In this document: piece by piece, positions 6,594 through 14,209 of the stretch | Numbering within the stretch: the first letter of the stretch is position 1 | Layout: every line of letters begins with the position of its first letter | Source of the DNA: DASVEE01 sp036399695 | GTDB taxonomy: Bacteria; Acidobacteriota; Thermoanaerobaculia; Gp7-AA8 | NCBI GenBank assembly: GCA_036399695.1 | Contig: DASWMP010000077.1 | Location: 1-15,440 of the forward strand | Length of the DNA stretch: 15,440 nt | Reading direction: 5' to 3' | Notes under the pieces: model-generated | The model's database searches: none | What the model saw: only the letters and a program-made list of their open reading frames with translations | Told to the model about the DNA's origin: nothing | Translations under genes and position numbers: made by a program

Positions 6594-7928
6594 CTACTTC
6601 ACGCCCCGCATCATCTTCTTGATCGGCACCACCAGCAGCGCCAGGATGAAGGCCGCCACCGCGACGCTCACGAACACGGCCATGAACACCTGCGAGTAGG
6701 TGCGGTCCTGCAGGAAGCCGGCGGCCCAGCCGGCGACGTAGTTGCCCATCGCCGTGGCGAAGAACCAGACGCCCATCATCATGCCCACGAGCCGGCCCGG
6801 CGAGAGCTTCGTGACCATACTCAGGCCGACGGGGCTCAAACAGAGCTCGCCCACCATCTGCATGAAGTAGAGGCCGACCAGCCACCAGGGACTGACGCGT
6901 TGTCCGGAGGCCTCGAAGATACGCGCCGCCGGCACGATGAGCAGAAACGCGAGGCTGAGAAACAGCAGCCCGAGCGTGAATTTGACGGGGCTGGAGGGCT
7001 CGCGCCGTCCGAGCCGCAGCCAGATCCAGGCGAAGACCGGGGAGAACATGATGACGAACACCGGCTCGACCGACTGGAACCAGCTCGACGGAAACGCGAA
7101 GCCGAAGATCGTCAGGCGGGTGGCGCGATCGGCGAAGAGCGTGAGGCTAGAGCCGGCCTGTTCGAACCCGGCCCAGAAGAGCAGGGCGAAGAAGGTGAGG
7201 ATGCAGATGGCGCCGATGCGGGCCCAGTCGCCGCTCGTGAGCGGCGACTTATCCGTCGATGCCGCGGTGTCGAGGGCCGCCGTCACCGCCGTCGGGCGCT
7301 CCGTGACCGGCGTGAGGTACTTCTTCCCGGCGACATATTGAATGAGGCCGACGATCATGCCGACGCCGGCCATCCCGAAGCCGAGGTGCCAATTGTAGCC
7401 CTGGCCGAGCCAGCCGCAGAGGAGCGGCGCGATGAAGGCGCCGAGGTTGATCCCCATGTAGAAGATCGAGAAGCCGGCGTCGCGGCGGGTGTCCTCTGGC
7501 GTGTAAAGAGAGCCCACCATCGAGGACACATTCGGCTTGAGCAGGCCGGTGCCGCAGATGATGAGGAAGAGGCCGAGGTAGAAGAACGGCAGGCCCGGGA
7601 CGGCCATGCTGAAGTGGCCGAGGGCGATGATGATGCCGCCGTAGAGCACCGCGCGGTAGTGGCCGATCAGGCGGTCGGCGATCCAGCCGCCGGGGATGCC
7701 GGAGAGATACACCAGCATCGTGTAAAGCCCGTAGATCTGCGTGGCTTTACCGATCGGGAAGCCGAGTCCCGGCTGCTGCGTGGAGCCCACCATGTAGAGG
7801 ATCAGCAGGGCCCGCATGCCGTAAAAGCTGAAGCGCTCCCACATCTCGGTGAAGAAGAGCGTGGCCAGTCCGCGTGGATGGCCGAACCACTGTTTCGTCG
7901 AGGCGCCGGTCGAAGCGAATGTGCTCAT
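6594..7928 (-). CDS. POT family proton-coupled peptide transporter
   Basis: A 444-residue inner-membrane MFS transporter that should import di- and tripeptides with protons. The POT signature ExxERFxxYG is present as E28, E31, R32 and Y36 in TM1. Further landmarks are GGWIADRLIGHY, the GLLKPNVSSMVGSLY loop, FYMGINLGAFIAPLLCG and the late GELCLSPVGLSMVTKLSP helix. The frame stays open upstream to 8108, but I place the start at the ATG at 7926-7928, since MSTFASTGAS leads directly into the POT N-terminus. Its Shine-Dalgarno sequence is weak. It is transcribed away from a second POT gene, with a 150-bp shared control region. The loop before the GELCLSP helix is short, unlike in its neighbour. 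Confidence 0.93.
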   Translation of the reverse strand: MSTFASTGASTKQWFGHPRGLATLFFTEMWERFSFYGMRALLILYMVGSTQQPGLGFPIGKATQIYGLYTMLVYLSGIPGGWIADRLIGHYRAVLYGGIIIALGHFSMAVPGLPFFYLGLFLIICGTGLLKPNVSSMVGSLYTPEDTRRDAGFSIFYMGINLGAFIAPLLCGWLGQGYNWHLGFGMAGVGMIVGLIQYVAGKKYLTPVTERPTAVTAALDTAASTDKSPLTSGDWARIGAICILTFFALLFWAGFEQAGSSLTLFADRATRLTIFGFAFPSSWFQSVEPVFVIMFSPVFAWIWLRLGRREPSSPVKFTLGLLFLSLAFLLIVPAARIFEASGQRVSPWWLVGLYFMQMVGELCLSPVGLSMVTKLSPGRLVGMMMGVWFFATAMGNYVAGWAAGFLQDRTYSQVFMAVFVSVAVAAFILALLVVPIKKMMRGVK

Positions 7929-8078
7929 GGCGCGTATTGTCCGCCGGAAACGTGGCGGTGTCTCGCGGTTCGCCCCGCCTCCGGCGGATTTCGCCCCACG
8001 GCTTGGTAAAGATCTTGTATCTTCGCGCGGAAAATCGGCGATTCTGCGCGAAAAAGTCCGCGAGGCAGGGAGAGTCTG
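7929..8078. promoter_or_regulatory. Shared control region between divergent peptide transporters
   Basis: This 150-bp gap must hold the promoters of both POT genes. Its clearest feature is a nested inverted repeat at 8022-8052: TTCGCGC at 8022-8028 pairs with GCGCGAA at 8046-8052, and AATCG/CGATT pairs inside it. This could be an operator or a leader hairpin for the plus-strand gene. GGGAG at 8068-8072 is the ribosome binding site for the ATG at 8079. I found no convincing -35/-10 pair. Confidence 0.5.
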
Positions 8079-9689
8079 ATGGCCCAGACGCAGGTAGCAG
8101 AGAAGCATCCCAGAGGGTTGTACGTCCTGTTTGGAACGGAGATGTGGGAGCGATTCAGCTTCTACACCGTCGGCGCGATGTTGTCGCTGTATCTCCGCGA
8201 CACCACCGACGGCTTCGGCTTCTCGAACGCACGTTCCGCGTCGGTGGTCTCGACGTACAACATGTTCATCTACTTCACCCCGCTGATCGGCGGCCTGATT
8301 GCCGACCGATTAACAGGGTTCCGAAAAGCGATCATGATCGGCGGGGTCTCGTTCATGATCGGGCACGCGCTCCTGGCGATCCCGAACAACCTCCTGATCT
8401 GCTATCTCGCCCTCACTTTCCTCGTCATCGGTAACGGCTTCTTCAAACCGAACGTCTCCTCGATGGTCGGCAACCTCTATCGCGAGGGCAGCCACCTCAA
8501 AGACAAGGCGTACCTGATCTTCTACATGGGCATCAACGTCGGTGCGCTGCTCGCGCCGCTCGTGGCCGATTTCATCCAGCCTCGATGGGGCTTCCATCCT
8601 GCATTTTTCATGGGCGCGGTGGGCATGGTCATCTCGCTCATCGTCTTCGGCGTGAGTCAGAAGTGGGTGCGCCAGGCCGATCATCCAAAGTATCGCGGGG
8701 CCGCCGGCGCCAGTGGCGACTTTGCGCGTGCGGACGGCTCGCGCGGCCATCAGGAAGCGGTTGCCACGTCCGAGGACCTGCCGCCGGCGACGCCCGAGCC
8801 GAACGCTGCAGCGGTCACGATGGACGCGGTGCCGGAGTGGAAGCGGATCCTGGCTCTCATCGTCATCTTCCTCATCGTCATCGTCTTCTGGATGGTCTTC
8901 CACCAGAACTCGATCTCCCTCACATGGTGGGCCGAGGATCACTCGCGCGCGCTGCCGGGGATTCTCTCGAACGCCATCAATCCGCTCTTCATCATCATTC
9001 TCTCGCTGCCGCTCGCGGCATTCTGGAGCTGGCTCGATCGCCGCGGCCTGGAGCCTTCCACGCCGGTGAAGATGATGATCGGGATGCTGCTCACCGGGCT
9101 TTCGTTCGTCATCCTCTATTTCTCCGCGACCTCGGGCGGTTTCACGGCGCCGGTCTTCCGCGTCATCAAAGCGGAGGCAGGGCAGACGTACGTCCAGATC
9201 GCGAAGGAAGCGCGCGACCACCTGAAGGTGGCGATGCCGCCGGCGCAGGTTCAGGTCATCGAAGACGGCAAGCCGGTGACGAAAGAGGCTTACCCGGTCT
9301 CCGTCGCGAACGACACCGCGATGCAGGCCGGAGACTTCGTCCGGCTGGAGACGCACTCGGCCTCGCAGATCACCGTCGCGCCGACGCACCGCGTCTCCGC
9401 CATGTGGTTGATCGTCGCCTATCTCGTCCTCTCCCTCGGCGAGCTGATGCTCAGTCCCATGGGCCTCTCGCTCGTCTCCAAGGTCGCGCCGATCCGCATG
9501 CGCGGTGTGATGATGGGCGGCTGGTTCGCCGCGACGGCCATCGGCAACAAGCTGACCGGCGTGGCCGGCTACTGGGATCTCTGGAGCCACTCGCACTTTT
9601 TCATCCTGCTCGCCTCGATGGCCCTCGGGATGGCGGTCGTGCTGCTCCTGCTCCTCCGGCCGTTGAAGAAGGCGATGCCGGGGGTGTGA
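8079..9689 (+). CDS. POT family peptide transporter with large TM9-TM10 insert
   Basis: A 536-residue homologue of the divergent neighbour, about 90 residues longer. E21, E24, R25 and Y29 form the ExxERFxxY motif, followed by GGLIADRLTGFRK, GNGFFKPNVSSMVGNLY, YMGINVGALLAPL and GELMLSPMGLSLVSKVAP. The extra length lies in two places. A low-complexity loop rich in Ala, Pro and Glu (about 204-252) joins the two halves of the MFS fold. A second insert of about 90 residues (350-440) separates the helix ending GLSFVILYFS from the helix beginning MWLIVAYLV, and probably lies in the periplasm. It has a valine- and threonine-rich pattern suggesting beta structure. Substrates are inferred to be di- or tripeptides; the insert could change that or recruit a partner. 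A heptamer repeat follows the stop codon. Confidence 0.93.
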   Translation: MAQTQVAEKHPRGLYVLFGTEMWERFSFYTVGAMLSLYLRDTTDGFGFSNARSASVVSTYNMFIYFTPLIGGLIADRLTGFRKAIMIGGVSFMIGHALLAIPNNLLICYLALTFLVIGNGFFKPNVSSMVGNLYREGSHLKDKAYLIFYMGINVGALLAPLVADFIQPRWGFHPAFFMGAVGMVISLIVFGVSQKWVRQADHPKYRGAAGASGDFARADGSRGHQEAVATSEDLPPATPEPNAAAVTMDAVPEWKRILALIVIFLIVIVFWMVFHQNSISLTWWAEDHSRALPGILSNAINPLFIIILSLPLAAFWSWLDRRGLEPSTPVKMMIGMLLTGLSFVILYFSATSGGFTAPVFRVIKAEAGQTYVQIAKEARDHLKVAMPPAQVQVIEDGKPVTKEAYPVSVANDTAMQAGDFVRLETHSASQITVAPTHRVSAMWLIVAYLVLSLGELMLSPMGLSLVSKVAPIRMRGVMMGGWFAATAIGNKLTGVAGYWDLWSHSHFFILLASMALGMAVVLLLLLRPLKKAMPGV

Positions 9690-9702
9690 CGCGGAAAACC
9701 TT

Positions 9703-9795
9703 GAACGCAGAACGCAGAACGATGAATTGAGAAGCTCTCGGCGTGCGTCGTTCCTGACTCTGCATTCTGACTTCTGCGTTCTGCGTTCTGCGTTC
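9703..9795. repeat. Inverted heptanucleotide repeat (GAACGCA / TGCGTTC) before murB
   Basis: The left arm has GAACGCA twice, then GAACGAT, GAATTGA and GAAGCTC. The right arm has TGCATTC, TGACTTC and TGCGTTC three times. Bases 9703-9721 pair perfectly with 9777-9795, giving a 19-bp outer stem. The repeat fills nearly the entire gap between the POT gene and murB and ends five bases before the murB start. Confidence 0.8.
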
Positions 9796-9800
9796 GGTTT

Positions 9801-10844
9801 ATGACTCTCCAGGAAAACGTCCCTCTCGCGCCGTTCACCACCATCGGCATTGGTGGTGCGGCGCGTTTCTTCTTTCGCGCGACGTCGATCGACGAGCTCC
9901 GCGAAGCGCTGGCCTGGGCGCAGGAGCACGCACAGCAGGTCTTCATCCTCGGCGGGGGCAGCAACCTGCTGATCTCGGACGACGGCTTCGACGGCCTGGT
10001 CATCCAGCTCGACCTGCGCGGCATCACGGTGGAAAGTGAAGACGCCGGCGTCGTGATGGTGAAGGTGAGCGCGTCCGAGCCGTGGGACCCGTTCGTCGCC
10101 ATGACGGTGGAGAACGGCTGGGCGGGCGTCGAGTGCCTCTCCGGCATCCCCGGCTCGACCGGCGCGACGCCGATCCAGAACGTCGGCGCCTACGGGCAGG
10201 ACGTCAGCGAGACGATCGTGCGCGTCGAAGCGCTGGATCGCACGACGGGACTCGTCACCTGGTTCACCAATTGGGACTGCCGCTTCGGCTACCGCGCCAG
10301 CCTGTTCAAGAACCACGAGCGGGAGCGCTACGTCGTCCTGTCCGTCACCTTCCGCTTGCGGCGCGGGGGTGAGGCGACGATCCGTTACCCCGACATCCAG
10401 CGCTACCTCGACGAGCACCACATCGAGAAGCTGGACCTCGTGGGCGTACGCGAAGCCGTGATCGCCATCCGCAAGCGCAAAGGGATGGTCATCGACGCCG
10501 CCGATCCCGACACCCGCAGCGACGGCTCGTTCTTCATGAATCCCATCGTGACGCCCGCGCAGTACGAGGAGTTCGCCAGGCGCCCCGGCACCGAGAACGC
10601 GCCGCACTTTCCGTCCGATAGCGACGTCAAGCTCTCAGCCGCCTGGCTCATCGAGCACGCCGGCTTCACGAAAGGCTACGTGCACGGCAACGTGGGCCTC
10701 TCGTCGAAGCACTCGCTGGCCGTGATCAATCGCGGCGGCGGCACCGCGGCAGAGGTGCTGGAGCTCGTGCGGTTGATTCAGGGGAAGGTGCGCGAGCAGT
10801 TCGGCGTCGAGATCCACCCCGAGCCAAACTTCATCGGGTTTTAA
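9801..10844 (+). CDS. murB: UDP-N-acetylenolpyruvoylglucosamine reductase MurB
   Basis: A cytoplasmic FAD enzyme of 347 residues that reduces UDP-GlcNAc-enolpyruvate to UDP-MurNAc with NADPH, the second committed step of peptidoglycan synthesis. It looks like a type I (E. coli-like) MurB, with the Tyr loop. Visible motifs are FTTIGIGGAARFF (12-24), LGGGSNLLISDDG (50-62), CLSGIPGSTGATPIQNVGAYGQ (112-133) of the FAD domain, FGYRASLFK (162-170, Tyr164), GSFFMNP (Ser243, the proton donor position) and HPEPNFIG (Glu341). The N-terminus is right for the family, yet no Shine-Dalgarno sequence precedes the ATG; only the heptamer repeat does. It is not in an mur/fts cluster here: the upstream gene is a peptide transporter and the downstream gene runs the other way. 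Confidence 0.96.
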   Translation: MTLQENVPLAPFTTIGIGGAARFFFRATSIDELREALAWAQEHAQQVFILGGGSNLLISDDGFDGLVIQLDLRGITVESEDAGVVMVKVSASEPWDPFVAMTVENGWAGVECLSGIPGSTGATPIQNVGAYGQDVSETIVRVEALDRTTGLVTWFTNWDCRFGYRASLFKNHERERYVVLSVTFRLRRGGEATIRYPDIQRYLDEHHIEKLDLVGVREAVIAIRKRKGMVIDAADPDTRSDGSFFMNPIVTPAQYEEFARRPGTENAPHFPSDSDVKLSAAWLIEHAGFTKGYVHGNVGLSSKHSLAVINRGGGTAAEVLELVRLIQGKVREQFGVEIHPEPNFIGF

Positions 10845-10851
10845 CGGGGGA

Positions 10852-10959
10852 CGTTGTCCGTTTCCCGTGGTCCGTTCTCCGTGCTGCGCTCGCGCGGGCT
10901 TTCTCTGCGATCAGACGCGAAGCGAAGCACGGACAACGAGCAACGAGCAACGGACGACG
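10852..10959. repeat. Long imperfect hairpin of heptanucleotide repeats after murB
   Basis: The left arm at 10852-10894 and the right arm at 10916-10959 are reverse complements with roughly ten mismatches, separated by a 21-nt loop. The arms consist of seven-base units such as TCCGTTT, TCCGTTC, TCCGTGC and, on the right, GAGCAAC twice and GGACGAC. It occupies the gap between the convergent murB and PilZ genes, so it could end transcription from both sides. Confidence 0.75.
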
Positions 10960-10970
10960 CGCGCGGCGCG

Positions 10971-11594
10971 TCAGCGCCGCGCGAACACTTTCACGATCGT
11001 CGCGATGTCCACCGTCCGCTCGAGGTACTCCCAGACCGCGAGTACTTCTTCGCGGTGGTGGATCAGCTCTGCTTCCTGCGAGACGGCGAAGCGGGCGCGG
11101 TTGTACCACTTCGTCGCTTCGTCCGGGTTGGCGCTGAGGCGCGCCCGGGCGTGCTGGATCAGCAGCTCCTGCTCGGGGTAGACGTCGGCGTGGCGGATCA
11201 GCTTCGGTTGGGCCGCGCGGGCCTGCTGCTTTTCGAGGAGGCGTTCGCGCTTCCGCTCCAGTGAGCCGGCATCGCGGCGGAGCGTGCCGAGGGCCGTGAG
11301 CGACTCCAGCGCGTGCCCGACGCCGTTCGCTTCGAGACGCAGACCGCTTTGATACCCGCCGCTCTTCGACAAGCGGCTCCAGACGACCGTGGCGTGCGTC
11401 GCCACCGTCACGTCCGCGCGGCGGAACCAGAGCCGTGCGCGCGTGCCGAGGCGCAGGGGCTGCGCGTGAGCGATCTGCACGCCCTGCGCGCCGATGTCCA
11501 CCAGACGGATCTCCGTCGCGCCGAAGCTGCCGGCCAGCGTATCGATCACGATGAAGCGTTCCGCGCGGCGCAGCTCCTGAACGTTATTCAACAT
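10971..11594 (-). CDS. PilZ domain protein, probable c-di-GMP binder
   Basis: A 207-residue soluble protein. Residues 8-90 form a PilZ domain, which binds the second messenger cyclic di-GMP. The RxxxR motif is R9-R10-A-E-R13, and the second motif is DIGAQG at 33-38, with Gly where the consensus DxSxxG has Ser. VVWSRL and GGYQSGLRLE complete the usual barrel pattern. The second half (about 91-207) is helical and rich in Arg, Glu and Ala; it contains a short stretch (107-130) that may be a coiled coil and resembles no domain I can name. This tail is probably the output or partner-binding part. The gene is divergent from the amidohydrolase with 48 bases between them. The Shine-Dalgarno sequence is weak. 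Confidence 0.85.
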   Translation of the reverse strand: MLNNVQELRRAERFIVIDTLAGSFGATEIRLVDIGAQGVQIAHAQPLRLGTRARLWFRRADVTVATHATVVWSRLSKSGGYQSGLRLEANGVGHALESLTALGTLRRDAGSLERKRERLLEKQQARAAQPKLIRHADVYPEQELLIQHARARLSANPDEATKWYNRARFAVSQEAELIHHREEVLAVWEYLERTVDIATIVKVFARR

Positions 11595-11624
11595 GGCCGG
11601 TCATGGTAGCGCCGTTTCCTTCCA

Positions 11625-11630
11625 TATACT
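11625..11630 (+). promoter_or_regulatory. Candidate -10 box for the amidohydrolase
   Basis: TATACT lies 12 bases before the ATG at 11643 in the 48-bp divergent gap. The -35 position 17 bases upstream (CATGGT) is poor. If it is used, the mRNA leader would be only about six bases, consistent with the lack of a clear ribosome binding site. Confidence 0.25.
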
Positions 11631-11642
11631 ACGGGGCCATCC

Positions 11643-12917
11643 ATGAAAAACATTGCGATTGCACTGCTGCTTGCGCTCGCCACCACCGCCACGCTGTTCG
11701 CCGCCGAGCCGGAGAAAGTCTACGCACTGCGTGCGGCGCGGCTCATCGATGGACGGGGCGACGCCGTCGTCTCGCCCGGCATCGTCGTCGTGCGGGGCAA
11801 CAAGATCGTCGCCGCCGGCCGTGACGCCGCCGTCCCCGCCGGCGCGGAAGTCATCGACCTCGGCGACATGACGCTGCTGCCCGGACTCATCGACACGCAC
11901 ACGCACATCCTCCTGCAGGGAGACGTCACTGCCGAGGATTACGACGTGCAGATCTTCAAGGAGTCGCTGCCGTATCGCGCGCTGCGGGCCAGCCGTGCGG
12001 TCAAGCTGGCCCTCGAGCACGGCTTCACCACGATGCGCGACGTCGAGACCGAGGGGGCCATGTACGTCGACGTGGACGTCAAGCGCGCCATCAACGCCGG
12101 CGTCATCCCCGGCCCGCGCATGATCGTCTCCGGACGGGCCATGTCGACGACCGGCGGCTACGGTCCGAGCGGCTACTCGCCCGAGATCACCTACCCGCGC
12201 GGCGTGCAGATCGTCGACGGCGTCGAAGGTGCGCGCAAGGCCGTGCGCGAGCAGATCGGCAACGGCGTCGACTGGATCAAGGTGTACGCCGACCGCGGCT
12301 ACTTTTTCGCGAAAGACGGGACGCTCTCCAGCATCCCGAACTTCACGACCGACGAGATGAAAGCCATCGTCGACGAGGCTCATCGCCAGCGGCGCAAGGT
12401 CGCGGCGCACGCGATGGCCCGTCCGGGGCTGACCATCGCACTCGACGCCGGCGTCGATTCCATCGAGCACGGCCTGGCCATCCCCGACGACCTGCTCGAC
12501 CGGATGAAGCGCCAGGGCACCTGGCTCGTCCCGACGCTCACGGCCATGGAGTGGGTCGGCCCCGGCCGCCCCGGCATCTGGCCGCAGCTCCCGCCGATCC
12601 ATCGCGATTCCTTCGCCCGCGCCTTTCGCAAGGGGGTGAAGATCGCGTTCGGCACCGACGCCGGCGCCTTCCCCTGGGACATGACCGCGGCCGTCGAGTT
12701 CACCTACATGACCCGCGGCGGCATGACCCCGATGCAGGCCATCCAGTCCGCCACGATGCGCGCCGCCGAGCTGCTGGAGATGGAGTCGCAGATCGGGTCG
12801 CTCGAGGCGGGAAAGTTCGCGGACGTCATCGCCGTCCCGGGCAACCCGTTGGAGGACGTGAAGGTGCTGGAGCGCGTGGGCTTCGTGATGAAGGACGGGG
12901 TGATCGCGAAGCGGTGA
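11643..12917 (+). CDS. Secreted metal-dependent amidohydrolase
   Basis: A protein of 424 residues from the amidohydrolase superfamily group that includes Xaa-Pro dipeptidases and imidazolonepropionase-like enzymes. The N-terminus is a clear signal peptide with probable cleavage after LFA at residue 20, so it acts in the periplasm. Metal ligands are readable: the HxH pair His86 and His88 (DTHTH), Lys213 (WIKVYA, the likely carboxylated lysine), His256 (AAHAMA), His276 (SIEHG) and Asp339 (FGTDAG). Together they form a binuclear site at the mouth of a TIM barrel, flanked by the composite beta domain (LIDGRG at the start, GSLEAGKFADVIAV near the end). The exact substrate is not readable; dipeptides with C-terminal proline or other N-acyl amino acids are plausible and would fit the oligopeptidase. 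It stands alone, divergent from pilZ. Confidence 0.93.
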   Translation: MKNIAIALLLALATTATLFAAEPEKVYALRAARLIDGRGDAVVSPGIVVVRGNKIVAAGRDAAVPAGAEVIDLGDMTLLPGLIDTHTHILLQGDVTAEDYDVQIFKESLPYRALRASRAVKLALEHGFTTMRDVETEGAMYVDVDVKRAINAGVIPGPRMIVSGRAMSTTGGYGPSGYSPEITYPRGVQIVDGVEGARKAVREQIGNGVDWIKVYADRGYFFAKDGTLSSIPNFTTDEMKAIVDEAHRQRRKVAAHAMARPGLTIALDAGVDSIEHGLAIPDDLLDRMKRQGTWLVPTLTAMEWVGPGRPGIWPQLPPIHRDSFARAFRKGVKIAFGTDAGAFPWDMTAAVEFTYMTRGGMTPMQAIQSATMRAAELLEMESQIGSLEAGKFADVIAVPGNPLEDVKVLERVGFVMKDGVIAKR

Positions 12918-12955
12918 GGCGAGCGGCGCCGCCGCGGTACCGGCTACCCCCGTTG

Positions 12956-12980
12956 TTAACCAGCCACCCCTTTCCCGCGT
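12956..12980 (+). promoter_or_regulatory. Candidate ECF-type promoter for the sigma operon
   Basis: AACC at 12958-12961 and CGT at 12978-12980 are separated by 16 bases, the arrangement seen in many promoters read by ECF sigma factors (AAC motif, then CGT). It lies about 35 bases before the first gene of the sigma operon, so self-regulation is plausible. Such short motifs arise by chance, and I rate it low. Confidence 0.25.
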
Positions 12981-13004
12981 ACTAGCCCCAGCAGTTGCCA
13001 CCTG

Positions 13005-13010
13005 GGAGGT
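13005..13010 (+). promoter_or_regulatory. Ribosome binding site deciding the start at 13016
   Basis: GGAGGT lies five bases before the ATG at 13016. Upstream in-frame start codons would overlap it, so the shorter protein is preferred. Confidence 0.75.
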
Positions 13011-13015
13011 CGCAA

Positions 13016-13603
13016 ATGGAAAACATCATGTTTTACATCCCGGTCATCGGGACGGTTGGTTCATTCGCGCTGATGTTCCTGCTCATCTGGTCCGTGGCGC
13101 GGACGCGGCAGCGGAAGCACGAGCTGCAGGCGCAGGTGCAGACGCGGCTCATCGAGCGCTTCAATTCGGCGCCGGAGCTCATCCAGTTCCTGCAGTCGAA
13201 CGCCGGCCAGCAGTTCGTCAACGGCGTGCAGCGGGCGCCGCTCTACATCGCCCGGAACAAAGTCGTCTCCGGGATCAGCCGCGCCATCATCCTGGCTTCC
13301 ATCGGCCTCGCCTTCGTGGTGGTGGCCCTGGTCACGGACCTCATCGGGATCGCCGTCCCGGGCATCCTCTTTCTCTGCCTCGGCGGCGGCTACTTTGCCG
13401 CTACGTATGTCTCGATGCGAATGTCGGAGCGCCTCGGCCTGGTCGATGAGCCCTCGCCGTACCAGCCCCCGTACCAGCAGCCCTATCAGCAGCCGTATCA
13501 GGCCCCCTATCAGCAGCCGCAGGCCTACACCCCGCCGCAGCCGCCGCCCGCGCCCGCGCCGTCTGCCGTCCCCCTTCCTGAAGAACAGCTTCCGCAGATC
13601 TGA
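13016..13603 (+). CDS. Membrane protein with PYQ-repeat cytoplasmic or periplasmic tail
   Basis: A 195-residue protein of unknown function. It has one N-terminal membrane helix (about 6-27), a charged helical segment (28-86) containing ERFNSAPELIQFLQ and ending in ARNKVVSG, then two adjacent helices (88-108 and 112-134). The tail from 147 is rich in Pro, Gln and Tyr: residues 148-167 are five PYQ-type units, coded by a 12-base repeat at 13457-13516, followed by a proline-alanine run. I chose the ATG at 13016, because GGAGGT at 13005-13010 sits five bases before it; the open frame continues upstream to 12995. The sigma gene starts nine bases after its stop, so it is likely the first gene of the sigma operon and may be a sensor or target of that system. 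Confidence 0.8.
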   Translation: MENIMFYIPVIGTVGSFALMFLLIWSVARTRQRKHELQAQVQTRLIERFNSAPELIQFLQSNAGQQFVNGVQRAPLYIARNKVVSGISRAIILASIGLAFVVVALVTDLIGIAVPGILFLCLGGGYFAATYVSMRMSERLGLVDEPSPYQPPYQQPYQQPYQAPYQQPQAYTPPQPPPAPAPSAVPLPEEQLPQI

Positions 13604-13612
13604 TGGTCCGCC

Positions 13613-14209
13613 ATGACCAGCCTGGATATGACCATGCCGATGCCCTTCGCACTCGGCCGCGACGAAACGGCGACCGCTCCGGGAAGGGGCCGTAAGCCGA
13701 TGGACGAGGCGCGGTTCGAAGCCTTCTACCGGAAGTCGGCCGGAGCACTCTGGTCGTACATCTTCCGGCTGACGGGCGACGCCGCGACCGCGGACGATCT
13801 GCTGCAGAAGGCGTTCTTCCGCTTCCTGCGCGCGAACCCGCCGCTCGTCTCCGAGGAGCACATGCGCCGCTGGCTGTTCCGCACGGCCACGAACCTGACG
13901 ATGGATCACTTCCGCGAGACGAAACGCTGGAAGAAAGAGGAGCTGTCGGCGCAGGCGTCGATCGCCCCCGACCGCGGCGAGCTGCGCCACGACATGATGC
14001 GCATCTTCTCCGAGCTCAAGCCGCAGGAGCGCGCGCTGCTCTGGCTCGCACACGTCGAGGAATCGAGTCACGACGAGATCGCCGAGACGCTCGGCCTGAA
14101 GTCGAAGAGCGTCCGCGTGCTGCTCTTCCGCGCCCGCAAGCGCCTCGGCGAGCTGCTGTCGAAGAAAGGTCTGGCCCCTGCGGCACGGACGATGGAAGGT
14201 GCGCGATGA
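13613..14209 (+). CDS. ECF-family RNA polymerase sigma factor
   Basis: A 198-residue sigma-70 family protein of the extracytoplasmic-function type, with only regions 2 and 4. Region 2 spans about 32-104: FEAFYRKSAGALWSYIFRLT, DDLLQKAFFRFLR for core binding, and RRWLFRTATNLTMDHFR for -10 recognition. Region 4 spans about 123-184, with the helix-turn-helix SSHDEIAETLGLKSKSVRVL at 151-170 that reads the -35 element. The first 30 residues are not part of the fold; the ATG at 13700 (Met30) is an alternative start, and neither has a strong Shine-Dalgarno sequence, consistent with coupling to the gene upstream. Its stop codon overlaps the start of the putative anti-sigma gene, the usual layout for sigma/anti-sigma pairs. 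Confidence 0.93.
   Translation: MTSLDMTMPMPFALGRDETATAPGRGRKPMDEARFEAFYRKSAGALWSYIFRLTGDAATADDLLQKAFFRFLRANPPLVSEEHMRRWLFRTATNLTMDHFRETKRWKKEELSAQASIAPDRGELRHDMMRIFSELKPQERALLWLAHVEESSHDEIAETLGLKSKSVRVLLFRARKRLGELLSKKGLAPAARTMEGAR

Noticed and set aside
7929..8108. A 60-residue extension of the first POT transporter
   Set aside because: It would cover the divergent control region and the start of the next gene, and POT proteins begin close to the MSTFASTGAS start.
8310..10607. A 765-codon open frame on the minus strand across the second transporter and murB
   Set aside because: Its product is an Arg/His/Asp-rich string without domain motifs. It is the antisense shadow of two well-supported genes in high-GC DNA and even crosses the intergenic repeat.
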